24,365 nucleotides of DNA from Bacillota bacterium (GCA_023414985.1 JAEZLY010000175.1:1-24365), one strand, 5' to 3'; shown: positions 7,975 through 15,437, counted from the first letter of the stretch. Numbers and translations are program-made. The notes: generated from the sequence alone by a model not told the origin.

Positions 7975-8976
7975 CTAGTTTGCTGCGAAGATCCATTTAT
8001 CAAAATCAATATTCAAAAAATCATTGATTTGGTCTCGAATACTAGTATCTATAGCGGAAAGCCTCTTCGCGTTATTATCTATTAGTACCAACGGATCGAT
8101 ATACCGCTTTTTCGCTGAGATATTTACACAGTATTGGCTTCCGGGCCTTTCCGCTGAAGACGAAACGGCGGATAGTTCAGTATAGCTGTTCCATAGGACA
8201 GAGTATTTTTTGCTGTTGATCAGTTTCTTTATCACTTCTTTTTCAGTTGAATATAAATCATCAGTTACCAGAATTCTATCTTCAACTGCGCTTCGTATGA
8301 TATCCGCCAAATATTGCATGGAAAAACGGTCTTCGTCTGAAACAAAAAAGCGGGAATTACGCAACGATAATTCAGTAAATTCTTTCGCAGCATTTATGGA
8401 ACGAAAACAGAGCTCTTCGGTTCCATGTTCATTTTGCGCGACTGTTAAATCTTGATAGATGCTATTCAGAGTTTCAAGTTCTGTATTGTATACGCAGTAG
8501 CCATTGCCGATGGTATATTCAAAACGATCCGCCGAAAGCTGGGGAGTATCGTTATCAGCGATCGGGTATTTATGATAGTCACAAACATCCTCAATGGATA
8601 TATGATGCTTTTTCAGGAGCTCGGTGATTTCGCTGGAGCTTTCAATCAATAATAGGGTCTTATCCTCTGTTGATTCCTGTGATAAATGATCGCCTTGCAT
8701 AAAGTCAATCGTATGCGCAAATACAGGGGTTGCGATATCGTGAAACAATCCTGCGACAGCCTGTCGGATGTCGTGGGTAAAGCTCCAGACGATTATAGAA
8801 ACGCCAACACTATGAATCAAGCGGGTATATGGAGTTCCTGCCTTTTGATATAGTGGAAATATAGCATATTCGCAGCCGCAGTGCATACCGATGTCAGATA
8901 ATCTCTGCATGGCAGAAGTGCCGGCCAGTTGTTTCAGTAAAACAGGAATTTTATCAGCATAGATGGAAGTGTACAA
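7975..8976 (-). CDS. HD-domain phosphohydrolase, dNTPase/SAMHD1-like
   Basis: 333 aa from the chosen start. The order of motifs matches HD phosphohydrolases: MQRLSDIGMHCGCEY, then TPYTRLIHSVG (first metal-ligand His), AGLFHDIATPVFAH (HD pair and a further His), then GDHLSQESTE. The pattern RL-x4-G, TR-x-x-HS-x-G and FHDI-x-x-P-x-x-AH is closest to dGTPase/SAMHD1-type enzymes, which hydrolyse (deoxy)nucleotides. The true substrate is unknown. The longest frame starts with ATG at 9024, overlapping the upstream gene by 26 bp and lacking a ribosome binding site. A TTG at 8976 has AAAAGGAG (8994-8987) ten bases before it and lies 22 bp after the upstream stop, so I prefer it. Decayed copies of its 3' end lie near 10000-10170. 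Confidence 0.82.
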   Translation of the reverse strand: MYTSIYADKIPVLLKQLAGTSAMQRLSDIGMHCGCEYAIFPLYQKAGTPYTRLIHSVGVSIIVWSFTHDIRQAVAGLFHDIATPVFAHTIDFMQGDHLSQESTEDKTLLLIESSSEITELLKKHHISIEDVCDYHKYPIADNDTPQLSADRFEYTIGNGYCVYNTELETLNSIYQDLTVAQNEHGTEELCFRSINAAKEFTELSLRNSRFFVSDEDRFSMQYLADIIRSAVEDRILVTDDLYSTEKEVIKKLINSKKYSVLWNSYTELSAVSSSAERPGSQYCVNISAKKRYIDPLVLIDNNAKRLSAIDTSIRDQINDFLNIDFDKWIFAAN

Positions 8977-8998
8977 TGTTCTGGTGCTCCTTTTGCTT

Positions 8999-9904
8999 TT
9001 ATAACCGTTTATAATCTGGTTCATTACATAGTAATTTCAAAGTATCATAGAATTTATATTTTGATAATGCCAACGAATTTACTAATTGATAAAATTCATT
9101 ATTACAGTTTGTGACTAATATATCATTCAATTCATCTAGTGCTATTGCGGATTGTAATTCCGATTTAAATGGAACAAAAACAATTTTTTTCTTAAAAGGA
9201 AGATTGTCAAATATCTTTGCATTGTTTAAATCCATTGTGTAGTACATTATAAATAAATTATTATAATTAATACGGCTTAGTCGCTGCTCCCATTTTGATT
9301 TTGCTTCATCAAATGATTCATAATGATTAAAATATAACCGTATATCACCTATCGTTGCAATGGGAAATGATCTTTTTATTTTTTGCTCATACATATCCTT
9401 TTCAAAAACTAATGGTTGTTTAAGATAGAATTCAAGATTTGATAATAATCTCAAGTAATCCGTCTCCTTTACAAACATGTTAATAAACGGAGATGAAAAT
9501 TCCATACCTAAAGAATGATAAGTCAATCCTCCCCAGCAACACATAGATATAATACTTATGTTACTTGAATAGATTTCTATGTATCGTTTGAAATCAAAGT
9601 TGCTTAACTGAAAAATTGTTATTTTGAGTAATCGTTTCCTTTCAATTTCTAAAGAAAAAGCTTCATCAACAATTTCAGCGAACTTATTTATACTAGCAAC
9701 TAATATATAGTCATAAACTATATTTTTGATATCTCCTTTTTCTAATCTTGAATAACCATCAATTTTCTTGAAATATTTATCATTTGAAATTACACCTTTA
9801 ACTTCAATGTTTCCCTTTAATTCTTCGTATTTAATATTGTTAAGATAATGATCATAATCTGCACCAGTTCCCCATATTAGAACTTTAATCTTTTCAGTAT
9901 TCAT
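8999..9904 (-). CDS. DUF1919 protein with N-terminal Rossmann-like domain
   Basis: 301 aa. The N-terminal part (about 1-105) starts KVLIWGTGADYDHYL and includes YDYILVAS, a small Rossmann-type domain often attached to cell-surface sugar enzymes. The C-terminal part (about 112-290) fits DUF1919, with SMCCWGGLTYHSLGMEFSSP, the segment around DYLRLLSNLEFYLKQPL, and FNHYESFDEAKSKWEQR. DUF1919 proteins are usually found in capsule or exopolysaccharide loci. The enzymatic role is not established. The start ATG has AAGGAG eight bases upstream. The gene is strikingly AT-rich: each of three 60-base lines I counted has 16 G+C (27 percent), against 29 in a line of the oxidoreductase gene at 1741. This suggests recent acquisition. 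The HD gene follows on the same strand. Confidence 0.78.
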   Translation of the reverse strand: MNTEKIKVLIWGTGADYDHYLNNIKYEELKGNIEVKGVISNDKYFKKIDGYSRLEKGDIKNIVYDYILVASINKFAEIVDEAFSLEIERKRLLKITIFQLSNFDFKRYIEIYSSNISIISMCCWGGLTYHSLGMEFSSPFINMFVKETDYLRLLSNLEFYLKQPLVFEKDMYEQKIKRSFPIATIGDIRLYFNHYESFDEAKSKWEQRLSRINYNNLFIMYYTMDLNNAKIFDNLPFKKKIVFVPFKSELQSAIALDELNDILVTNCNNEFYQLVNSLALSKYKFYDTLKLLCNEPDYKRL

Positions 9905-9996
9905 TCAGATACTCCTTATCTTAAAGTTTCTATTTAATTAAATATATTTGTATATATGTAATTTTACAGCATAAATGTGGTGGTATCAATAAGATA

Positions 9997-10072
9997 TTAT
10001 TGTTCTGCGATTATCCATTGATGGAAATCAACATATATAAAATTACATTTGGTCTCGTATTCCCAGTGTCAT
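9997..10072 (-). pseudogene. Decayed 3' end of a second HD-domain gene
   Basis: DNA at 10005-10060 matches the 3' end of the HD gene (about 7983-8040): both have CTGCGA-N2-ATCCATT-N-AT-N2-AAATCAA-N-AT, then TTTGGTCTCG-N-AT. On the minus strand it reads MTLGIRDQM, then after a frameshift NFIYVDFHQWIIAEQ and stop. The intact protein has IDTSIRDQI and DFLNIDFDKWIFAAN and stop. Same orientation as the intact gene. An internal stop (10045-10043) confirms it is broken. Confidence 0.72.
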
Positions 10073-10084
10073 ATCTCATTTGCT

Positions 10085-10116
10085 AAAAAGATCAGGTGCT
10101 TTACCGTACTCCTTTT
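10085..10116. terminator. Degenerate copy of the HD-gene terminator
   Basis: AAAAAG-ATCA-GGTG-CTTT-ACC-GT-ACTCCTTTT aligns with the intact terminator at 7924-7957 (AAAAAGGAGCT-GGTG-TTTTG-ACC-T-ACTCCTTTT) across its whole length. The stem is partly broken, so termination activity is doubtful. The similarity indicates shared ancestry. Confidence 0.55.
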
Positions 10117-10167
10117 ACAGCAAGCTAAGCCATTCATTCTTGGGCTAAACTTTGAAAATCCTTAATC

Positions 10168-10196
10168 TTGAGTAGATAAGACCTTATTAATATAGT
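10168..10196 (+). promoter_or_regulatory. Promoter of the FkbM gene
   Basis: TTGAGT (10168-10173), a 17-bp spacer and TATAGT (10191-10196). Predicted start near 10203. Confidence 0.6.
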
Positions 10197-10263
10197 AATG
10201 CGATGATATTTATGCTAAAATAAAATGAATACGTTAGACAAACAAGTCGGAAATGAGGCAAAT

Positions 10264-11232
10264 ATGAAATATCTTAGCAGAACAAAGCTATCAACGATAC
10301 AGAATCAATACGATTACATCATTGGGTGGGGAACCGGTTCTTTGCTGCAGATGAATTACGAGTCCTCATTTTATAAGATGGATTTTCTGGTGGATGGAGC
10401 CAATTCTAATATCGGTAAAGTCTATGAGATGGTTAATGTGATTTCTCCGGACCAGTTAAAAGAATTATCAGGTAATATCTTAATCGTTATTTATGCGATT
10501 TATGAGGAAGAAATACTGGAGCAGCTTCAAGCAATCAAGGTGGAGGCAGATACCATAATCTATAACCTGCTGGAAGTGAATCATCCTTCCGGAATGCCGT
10601 TCCCGTTATGGAACAGCAAGAATGCTGAGGACATGATTCTGTTGGAACTGATTAAGCGCTTGGGTTTAAAGGAACTGAACTATATGGACATCGGCGTCTG
10701 TCATCCGGTCATGAGGAATAATACGTACCTGTTAGCTCAGCTAGGGTATCAGGGAGTCCTGATTGAGCCCAATCCCAAATTCCATGATTTAATTAATCAG
10801 TATCGGCCAAAGGATAGATTGCTTAAGATCGGTGCCGGTGCTCAGGACAGCAAATTGGAATTTTATATGTTCCCTGATAAACTTGGTTACAGTACCTTTA
10901 TCAAGGAAATTGCAGATGCCAGAAAAAATATAGGATATTCCTATGACATTTATCCGATTCCTGTAGTCAATATCAATTCCATTTTAGATGAGAACTTTTC
11001 GACCTGTCCCGCTGTCATATCTATTGATACCGAGGGCCTGGATTATGAGATTTTAAAGAAATTGGACACAGAACACTTTCCGGTTAAGATTATTCTTTGC
11101 GAGACGCTGGGAGAGAAGACGGCCTTCGATGAATTAATGGCTTTGAAAGGATATCGGCTCTACCTGACCAACATCGAAAACTCAATCTATGTACGTAATG
11201 ATTGTAATATCTCGGGTTTGCATACCCTTTAG
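10264..11232 (+). CDS. FkbM family methyltransferase with N-terminal Rossmann-like domain
   Basis: 322 aa from the chosen start. The first 105 or so residues contain YDYIIGWGTGSLLQ and GNILIVIYAIYEE, the same kind of small Rossmann domain as in the DUF1919 protein. From about residue 125 comes an FkbM-type SAM-dependent methyltransferase: NYMDIGVCHPVMRNNTYLL (SAM loop), GVLIEPNP (acidic residue after beta 2), and VISIDTEGLDYEILK. FkbM enzymes O-methylate sugars or natural products. Surface-glycan methylation is inferred from the DUF1919 neighbour. An in-frame ATG at 10225 has no ribosome binding site. The ATG at 10264 has GAGG five bases upstream, so it was chosen, with moderate certainty. 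Confidence 0.85.
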   Translation: MKYLSRTKLSTIQNQYDYIIGWGTGSLLQMNYESSFYKMDFLVDGANSNIGKVYEMVNVISPDQLKELSGNILIVIYAIYEEEILEQLQAIKVEADTIIYNLLEVNHPSGMPFPLWNSKNAEDMILLELIKRLGLKELNYMDIGVCHPVMRNNTYLLAQLGYQGVLIEPNPKFHDLINQYRPKDRLLKIGAGAQDSKLEFYMFPDKLGYSTFIKEIADARKNIGYSYDIYPIPVVNINSILDENFSTCPAVISIDTEGLDYEILKKLDTEHFPVKIILCETLGEKTAFDELMALKGYRLYLTNIENSIYVRNDCNISGLHTL

Positions 11233-11250
11233 GTCTATATAATCATACAG

Positions 11251-11309
11251 AAAGAGAAAGGAAAGCATCCCTACTATAAACTATTTGGATGCTATTCCTT
11301 TCTCTTTTC
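11251..11309. terminator. Bidirectional terminator between FkbM and P450 genes
   Basis: AAAGAGAAAGGAA and GCATCC (11251-11270) pair with GGATGC (11287-11292) and TTCCTTTCTCTTT (11295-11307), followed by TTTTC. A long, nearly perfect stem between convergent genes. Confidence 0.88.
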
Positions 11310-11389
11310 TTGACCTTCCTGCGCAAATGATCCCTGCTTTTGTAAATACCATATATGGAATACTTCAGCCTTCCAAACCTCTTAAGTAA

Positions 11390-12649
11390 TCAGGCTTTCG
11401 GCTTTACATTACTGATAATAAATCCACTTTCAGGCAGAGTTGGGATTCTATCCATCGGGTAACTCAAAGTCTGCTTGGGGACAGTATATTCAATCTTATT
11501 CACCAGAAAATCGATACTCGTCTTAATCAGTTCCATAGCGACCCCTTCTCCGGGGCAGCGGTGCGTCTTATCTGTTTCTCCTCCACCCTGCGGAAGGAAG
11601 GAATATAGATTCCCCTTCCAGTTCCGAAAACGTTCCGGCTCGAATTCGAAGGGCTCCTCCCAACTTCGGACATCATGATTGGTACCATAGATATCCAGAA
11701 GCACCAGAGTTCCTTTCTTAAAATAACACTCATTCCATACAAAATCTTTCTTTACCCTGGCTCCTACGAAGGGTGCGAAGGGATAATAACGGCGAACCTC
11801 CTGGGCAAACAGATCATAGTAATGACTATCCTGAGACTTAAGCTTATCAATGCATTCGGGATGGTTATGCAGTGCAGTCGCAGCGAAGGTAATATAGGTC
11901 GAGACAGCAACAATCGGACGTAAAACATTGATCAACTCAATCGCTGCCATGTTTGCTGCAATCAGGGTTCCGTCAAATTCCCGATGGTAAGCCATACTAT
12001 GGAGGGCTGTCCCACCTTCGACAGGAAGTCTGCCGGAACGAACCTCTTCAATCAGGCCGGTAATCCACTCCTCAGCTCGGCTCCTGGCGTTTTTCCCTTT
12101 AAAATAACGGGTACCGGCGGATCCGAAGCCATCTACCATAGCACAGAAATCCTCAGCCCGGGACTGCAGGTCGGATTTTAACAGCGGAACACCCGCCCAT
12201 TGACAGGCTGTCTCGCACATGACCTTGGCAGCCTCCTCAAATAGTACGAGCTGATCTTTAACAATCCACTCACGGAGGACAGCTTCCCATTTGTTCATAG
12301 CCAAGCCCGCCAGCTGCTTCTGCTGCTCCGGCGTGGTTAAAGACAGAAAGAGCTGTTTTCTATGGAGATGAGCCTTTCCGTCCATACCTTGAATCGCATT
12401 CTCTCCGAATAAGGTTTTTTGTACGTGTTTGGGTGCCGCACCATTTCTTAAGAAGCGCTCGGGATCATAAAAAATAGCAGCAGCTTCTTCCCCTGTCATG
12501 CAGATTACCTTTTCACCAAGCAGACGGGTTTCAAATACGTCAGTATGAAATTGCTTCACTCTGTTATTAATAAATAAATATCCTTCCTGCATGAATGCCA
12601 TGGTATGGTCTATACCGTTCTCCTTTGTGATGTGTTCCTTTACCAGCAT
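11390..12649 (-). CDS. Cytochrome P450, CYP152 family fatty-acid peroxygenase
   Basis: 419 aa. Heme-Cys motif GGGETDKTHRCPGEG (Cys365), ExxR at Glu284-Arg287. The I-helix reads ELINVLRPIVAVSTYI, with Arg244-Pro245 replacing the usual acid-alcohol pair, which is the hallmark of CYP152 enzymes that use H2O2 and the substrate carboxylate. KTLFGENAIQGMDG places Gln87 where P450 BS-beta has Gln85 and the OleT decarboxylase has His85. By that comparison, hydroxylation of fatty acids should dominate over alkene formation (inference from family knowledge). The protein is soluble with no membrane anchor, as in the family, and needs no reductase partner. The start ATG follows AAGGGAG by eight bases. 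It probably forms its own transcript, with a terminator behind it. Confidence 0.92.
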   Translation of the reverse strand: MLVKEHITKENGIDHTMAFMQEGYLFINNRVKQFHTDVFETRLLGEKVICMTGEEAAAIFYDPERFLRNGAAPKHVQKTLFGENAIQGMDGKAHLHRKQLFLSLTTPEQQKQLAGLAMNKWEAVLREWIVKDQLVLFEEAAKVMCETACQWAGVPLLKSDLQSRAEDFCAMVDGFGSAGTRYFKGKNARSRAEEWITGLIEEVRSGRLPVEGGTALHSMAYHREFDGTLIAANMAAIELINVLRPIVAVSTYITFAATALHNHPECIDKLKSQDSHYYDLFAQEVRRYYPFAPFVGARVKKDFVWNECYFKKGTLVLLDIYGTNHDVRSWEEPFEFEPERFRNWKGNLYSFLPQGGGETDKTHRCPGEGVAMELIKTSIDFLVNKIEYTVPKQTLSYPMDRIPTLPESGFIISNVKPKA

Positions 12650-12735
12650 TGTGATAGCTCCCTTCGTCTGTGCAATCTTCTTCTGTCAGTATTCTTGCTA
12701 GTACTAAAGGAGAATATACATATCCAAGTCTGATA

Positions 12736-12763
12736 TTTTACTAGGCAGCTTTTCCTTTTACTA
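12736..12763. repeat. Direct repeats TTTTACTA upstream of the P450 gene
   Basis: TTTTACTA occurs at 12736-12743 and 12756-12763, exactly 20 bp apart and on the same face of the helix. A related palindrome TAGTACTA lies at 12699-12706. All fall in the 125-bp region that must hold the P450 promoter. They could be operator half-sites. Confidence 0.35.
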
Positions 12764-12774
12764 AGTGCCGGATG

Positions 12775-14088
12775 TTAACACAGATCAGTAGTGGTGACAG
12801 GCAAAGCTTTATCGATTTCGTATTGTGAGTTTATGACCAACCATAATTGCGGATTATAAATAGTAATATTCCAGATACCGACGCCATGCAGCTGATATTG
12901 ATCAACCAAGTCAAGTAAGGCATCGATGCTCCGAGCATCGATAAACCAAACGATATGTGAGACATAATTTGAATTTTGTTCTACCTGGTACGTAAAGTAG
13001 GGAGTTTGGGAAACTTCATCAAATTGGATGACTGCACCCATCATATATGCCAGTTCAACAGCTCTGTCCAGGGTCAGGGAATATACACTGGAAAGACCTG
13101 CAGAATAGGGGAGTTCCCAATCATAGCCTATGGTAGCCAAACCGATGATCACTTTGGTTGGTGGAATATAGTTATTAACATAATCTAAAAAGGCATTGAT
13201 ATTATAGATAGAACTGATTGGAGAGGGGGGATTAATATTGGTTGCCCACTCGTAATTCATAAAAATAATATTATAGGCTAATTGATCTAAAATAGAATAA
13301 TCTATTTTTTCAAAGTCAACTTCATTATTAACATTTGTAAGATTAGGGTTGATTGTCACAAAAACGCGGTACCCTTTCTGCGATAGCTGTTGCGAAACTC
13401 TGTTGAAATAGCTTTCATAAAAATGTAAGTTTGTTACATTGATATACTCAAAGGATATATTCACGCCATAATAACCTTTATCATCCAAGATTTTGATGAT
13501 GTTCTCAATTTGCTTATTCTGGAAATCTTCATTGAGTAATAAATCGTAGGCTACTCTGATGTTAGCCGATCCCTGTATGGTTAACGTGGTTAATAACATA
13601 AGTGGCATAACGCCATATTCCTTGGCAGTTCGGATAATAGCACTGTCATCATAATAGGAGATGATTTTCCCCTCTTTTGTGGCTGTATAATTTAATACGG
13701 AAAGGTAGGTCAGATACGGCAGTGTCTTTCGGAGGGTGTTGCTATTGATATAGGGTACAGTGTTTCCGTGTGTGGTTATTTTACCCTTGCTAGGATAGGT
13801 GATAACAATAACCTCACCCGGATAAATATACTCTCTATCTATCAGAAACGGATTATTCCTGTATATCGTCATCAACGGAACCTGATAAGCTTCTGCTATG
13901 GAGGACAGAGTATCGCCTTCCTGAACAATATGAATCTGTTCAGGAACGGCAATAACGATACATTGCCCCACTGCTAACTGAGTCGGGTTATTCAATCCGT
14001 TATCCAATACTAATCGGGCAGCGGACACACCATATGCTGCTGCGATAGATTCGATGGTTTCTCCTTGCTGCACAACGTGTATATACAT
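12775..14088 (-). CDS. LysM-GH18 protein, SleL/YaaH-like spore peptidoglycan hydrolase
   Basis: 437 aa from the chosen start. Two LysM domains: residues about 2-47 (YIHVVQQGETIESIAAAYGV) and 51-96 (IHIVQEGDTLSSIAEAYQV), then a GH18 barrel to the end. This architecture and length match SleL/YaaH, the N-acetylglucosaminidase that degrades spore-cortex fragments during germination. The catalytic strand reads GYYGVNISFEYIN. The acid Glu214 is present, but Ser212 stands where GH18 enzymes normally have Asp (NIDFE). There is no signal peptide, as in mother-cell-made spore proteins. A longer frame begins at 14154, but the ATG at 14088 has AGTGAGG five bases upstream and begins directly at LysM. A candidate mother-cell sigma -10 sequence lies 29 bp upstream. 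Confidence 0.88.
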   Translation of the reverse strand: MYIHVVQQGETIESIAAAYGVSAARLVLDNGLNNPTQLAVGQCIVIAVPEQIHIVQEGDTLSSIAEAYQVPLMTIYRNNPFLIDREYIYPGEVIVITYPSKGKITTHGNTVPYINSNTLRKTLPYLTYLSVLNYTATKEGKIISYYDDSAIIRTAKEYGVMPLMLLTTLTIQGSANIRVAYDLLLNEDFQNKQIENIIKILDDKGYYGVNISFEYINVTNLHFYESYFNRVSQQLSQKGYRVFVTINPNLTNVNNEVDFEKIDYSILDQLAYNIIFMNYEWATNINPPSPISSIYNINAFLDYVNNYIPPTKVIIGLATIGYDWELPYSAGLSSVYSLTLDRAVELAYMMGAVIQFDEVSQTPYFTYQVEQNSNYVSHIVWFIDARSIDALLDLVDQYQLHGVGIWNITIYNPQLWLVINSQYEIDKALPVTTTDLC

Positions 14089-14116
14089 AGAGGCCTCACT
14101 TGGTTTTTTTATAATA

Positions 14117-14125
14117 TATGTTATG
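14117..14125 (-). promoter_or_regulatory. Candidate sigma-E/sigma-K -10 element for the SleL-like gene
   Basis: On the minus strand CATAACATA fits the CATANNNTA -10 pattern of mother-cell sigma factors and is suitably placed 29 bp before the start codon. I found no convincing -35 match, so this is weak. Confidence 0.3.
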
Positions 14126-14177
14126 CAGGGATAATTATTGAAAAAATATAGCAATAATCAAGGAATTACCATAAAAA

Positions 14178-14220
14178 TAGCATGTCTGATACCCTGGAAA
14201 TCAGGGAGTAAGACATGCTA
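14178..14220 (-). terminator. Terminator of the LysR gene
   Basis: TAGCATGTCT (14178-14187) pairs perfectly with AGACATGCTA (14211-14220), with inner CCCTG/CAGGG. On the minus strand it is followed by TTTTTA. Confidence 0.85.
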
Positions 14221-14228
14221 TTACTCTT

Positions 14229-15125
14229 TTATTTCATTTTGGAGAACACCTCTCTGAGTACCTCGATGAATTTCTGTATTGTTATGGAATTATTCTTGTT
14301 CTTGTTATAAATAAGATTATACGGGTAATCATAATTGCATGCTTCAGTATTTAATTCTTTAAGCAGCCCGATTTCTATTTCGGATTTGACAGCGTAATAG
14401 GGTATGATGGAAATCCCTAGGTTGGCCTGAACGGCATGCTTGATTGCTTCTATACTGCCCAGATACATACTGATGTTTTTGGGCAGGTGGTTCTCTTCAA
14501 TAAATATTTTATAACAGGTATATAATTGAGAGGTTTTTTCATGAACGATAAAATCTTCTTCAGCCAGATCCTCAATGCTTATATTTTGGCAAGCGCTTAA
14601 CTTGTGCATCGGAGAAGCAACCACGACAAGTCTGTCATCAAACAGCTTTTCGACATAGGTTGAACTACTGTAAATACAGTTCCCGCCGTTCACAGCAATG
14701 TCGAGTGTACCGTTTTCAATCAGGGTTGTTATCTCAGAGGTGTTTGCAATATGCATGTTGATTGTTACGGATGGGTAAAGCTTTTTCATCCTTCCGATTG
14801 CTTCCGGAAGGATATAGGTTCCGGGTGTATTGCTCCCGCCGAAAGTGATTGTACCGCCGATATATCCACTCAGATTGGAGATATTGCGCTCCATCTCTTC
14901 GACAGTTGAGAAAATTCTGCTGGTATACAGATAAAGCATATTTCCGCAGTCACTGAGCAATATCTTATTGCCGACCTTATAGAACAGCTTGGTATTTATC
15001 TGCTGCTCCAGCTTTTTGATCTGGATGGATAAAGCCGGCTGGCTGATATGCAGAATCTCGGAAGCTTTCTTATAGCTGGAGAATTTGGCAACTGTATGAA
15101 AGATTTCTAAGTAATGTAAGTCCAT
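14229..15125 (-). CDS. LysR family transcriptional regulator
   Basis: 298 aa, normal length for the family. N-terminal winged helix-turn-helix (about 1-60) with FSSYKKASEILHISQPALSI and IKKLEQQINTKLF. The substrate-binding domain (about 90-295) has GGTITFGGSNTPGTYILP and GSIEAIKHAVQANLGISIIP. The start ATG has AGAGGTG four bases before it. It is divergent from the OadG/OadB-like pair with a 141-bp shared intergenic region, so it very likely controls that pair in response to a co-inducer, plausibly the carboxylate the membrane complex handles (inference). Confidence 0.93.
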   Translation of the reverse strand: MDLHYLEIFHTVAKFSSYKKASEILHISQPALSIQIKKLEQQINTKLFYKVGNKILLSDCGNMLYLYTSRIFSTVEEMERNISNLSGYIGGTITFGGSNTPGTYILPEAIGRMKKLYPSVTINMHIANTSEITTLIENGTLDIAVNGGNCIYSSSTYVEKLFDDRLVVVASPMHKLSACQNISIEDLAEEDFIVHEKTSQLYTCYKIFIEENHLPKNISMYLGSIEAIKHAVQANLGISIIPYYAVKSEIEIGLLKELNTEACNYDYPYNLIYNKNKNNSITIQKFIEVLREVFSKMK

Positions 15126-15199
15126 GGCGCACCTCTTGGGGAAAAATGTAATATCTTATGTAAAATATATCGGTCTGATTTATAATATATATTCGCTAA

Positions 15200-15243
15200 T
15201 TGCTGCAATTTCGTGTATCATATACAATGAGTTAGATTTGTAT
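15200..15243 (+). promoter_or_regulatory. Promoter and symmetric elements before the OadG/OadB-like genes
   Basis: TTGCTG (15200-15205), a 17-bp spacer and TACAAT (15223-15228). The palindrome TGTAT-CAT-ATACA (15214-15226) overlaps the -10 box, and ATACAA (15222-15227) has an inverted partner TTGTAT (15238-15243). These could be LysR or other operator sites, but none is a textbook LysR box. Confidence 0.45.
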
Positions 15244-15266
15244 CAATCGACAGGAGGTGTTACAAA

Positions 15267-15404
15267 ATGACAGCAGCAATTTTATTATCCGTCAAAGTAT
15301 TTGGCTTAGGATTTGCTATTTCTATGTGTATCGCAGCACTGATTAAATTATTACTTGATGCTATAAAACACTTTACTCGAAATAGCTCAGAAATACAAGA
15401 ATAA
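15267..15404 (+). CDS. OadG-related small membrane subunit
   Basis: 45 aa: MTAAILLSVKVFGLGFAISM, then CIAALIKLLLDAI and a short polar tail. It has one transmembrane helix with a conserved-looking GLGFAISM turn, like the N-terminal helix of decarboxylase gamma subunits (OadG). The ribosome binding site AGGAGG lies seven bases before the ATG. It sits 33 bp upstream of the beta-subunit gene, so both are on one transcript. Gamma subunits stabilise the alpha-beta decarboxylase complex. Here no alpha subunit is nearby, so the peptide is probably an accessory subunit of the beta-like membrane protein. Confidence 0.75.
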   Translation: MTAAILLSVKVFGLGFAISMCIAALIKLLLDAIKHFTRNSSEIQE

Positions 15405-15437
15405 TTTAATCCGTTTACAATAAACAGTAGGAAGCAG

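Larger units (their letters stand above)
9905..10224. other. 320-bp gap with gene remnants and the FkbM promoter
   Basis: No intact gene is present. The left part (9905-9996) is AT-rich upstream DNA of the DUF1919 gene. The rest holds a frameshifted remnant of an HD-gene 3' end (9997-10072), a decayed terminator (10085-10116), a possible second HD remnant (about 10140-10165) and a promoter (10168-10196). Confidence 0.7.
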
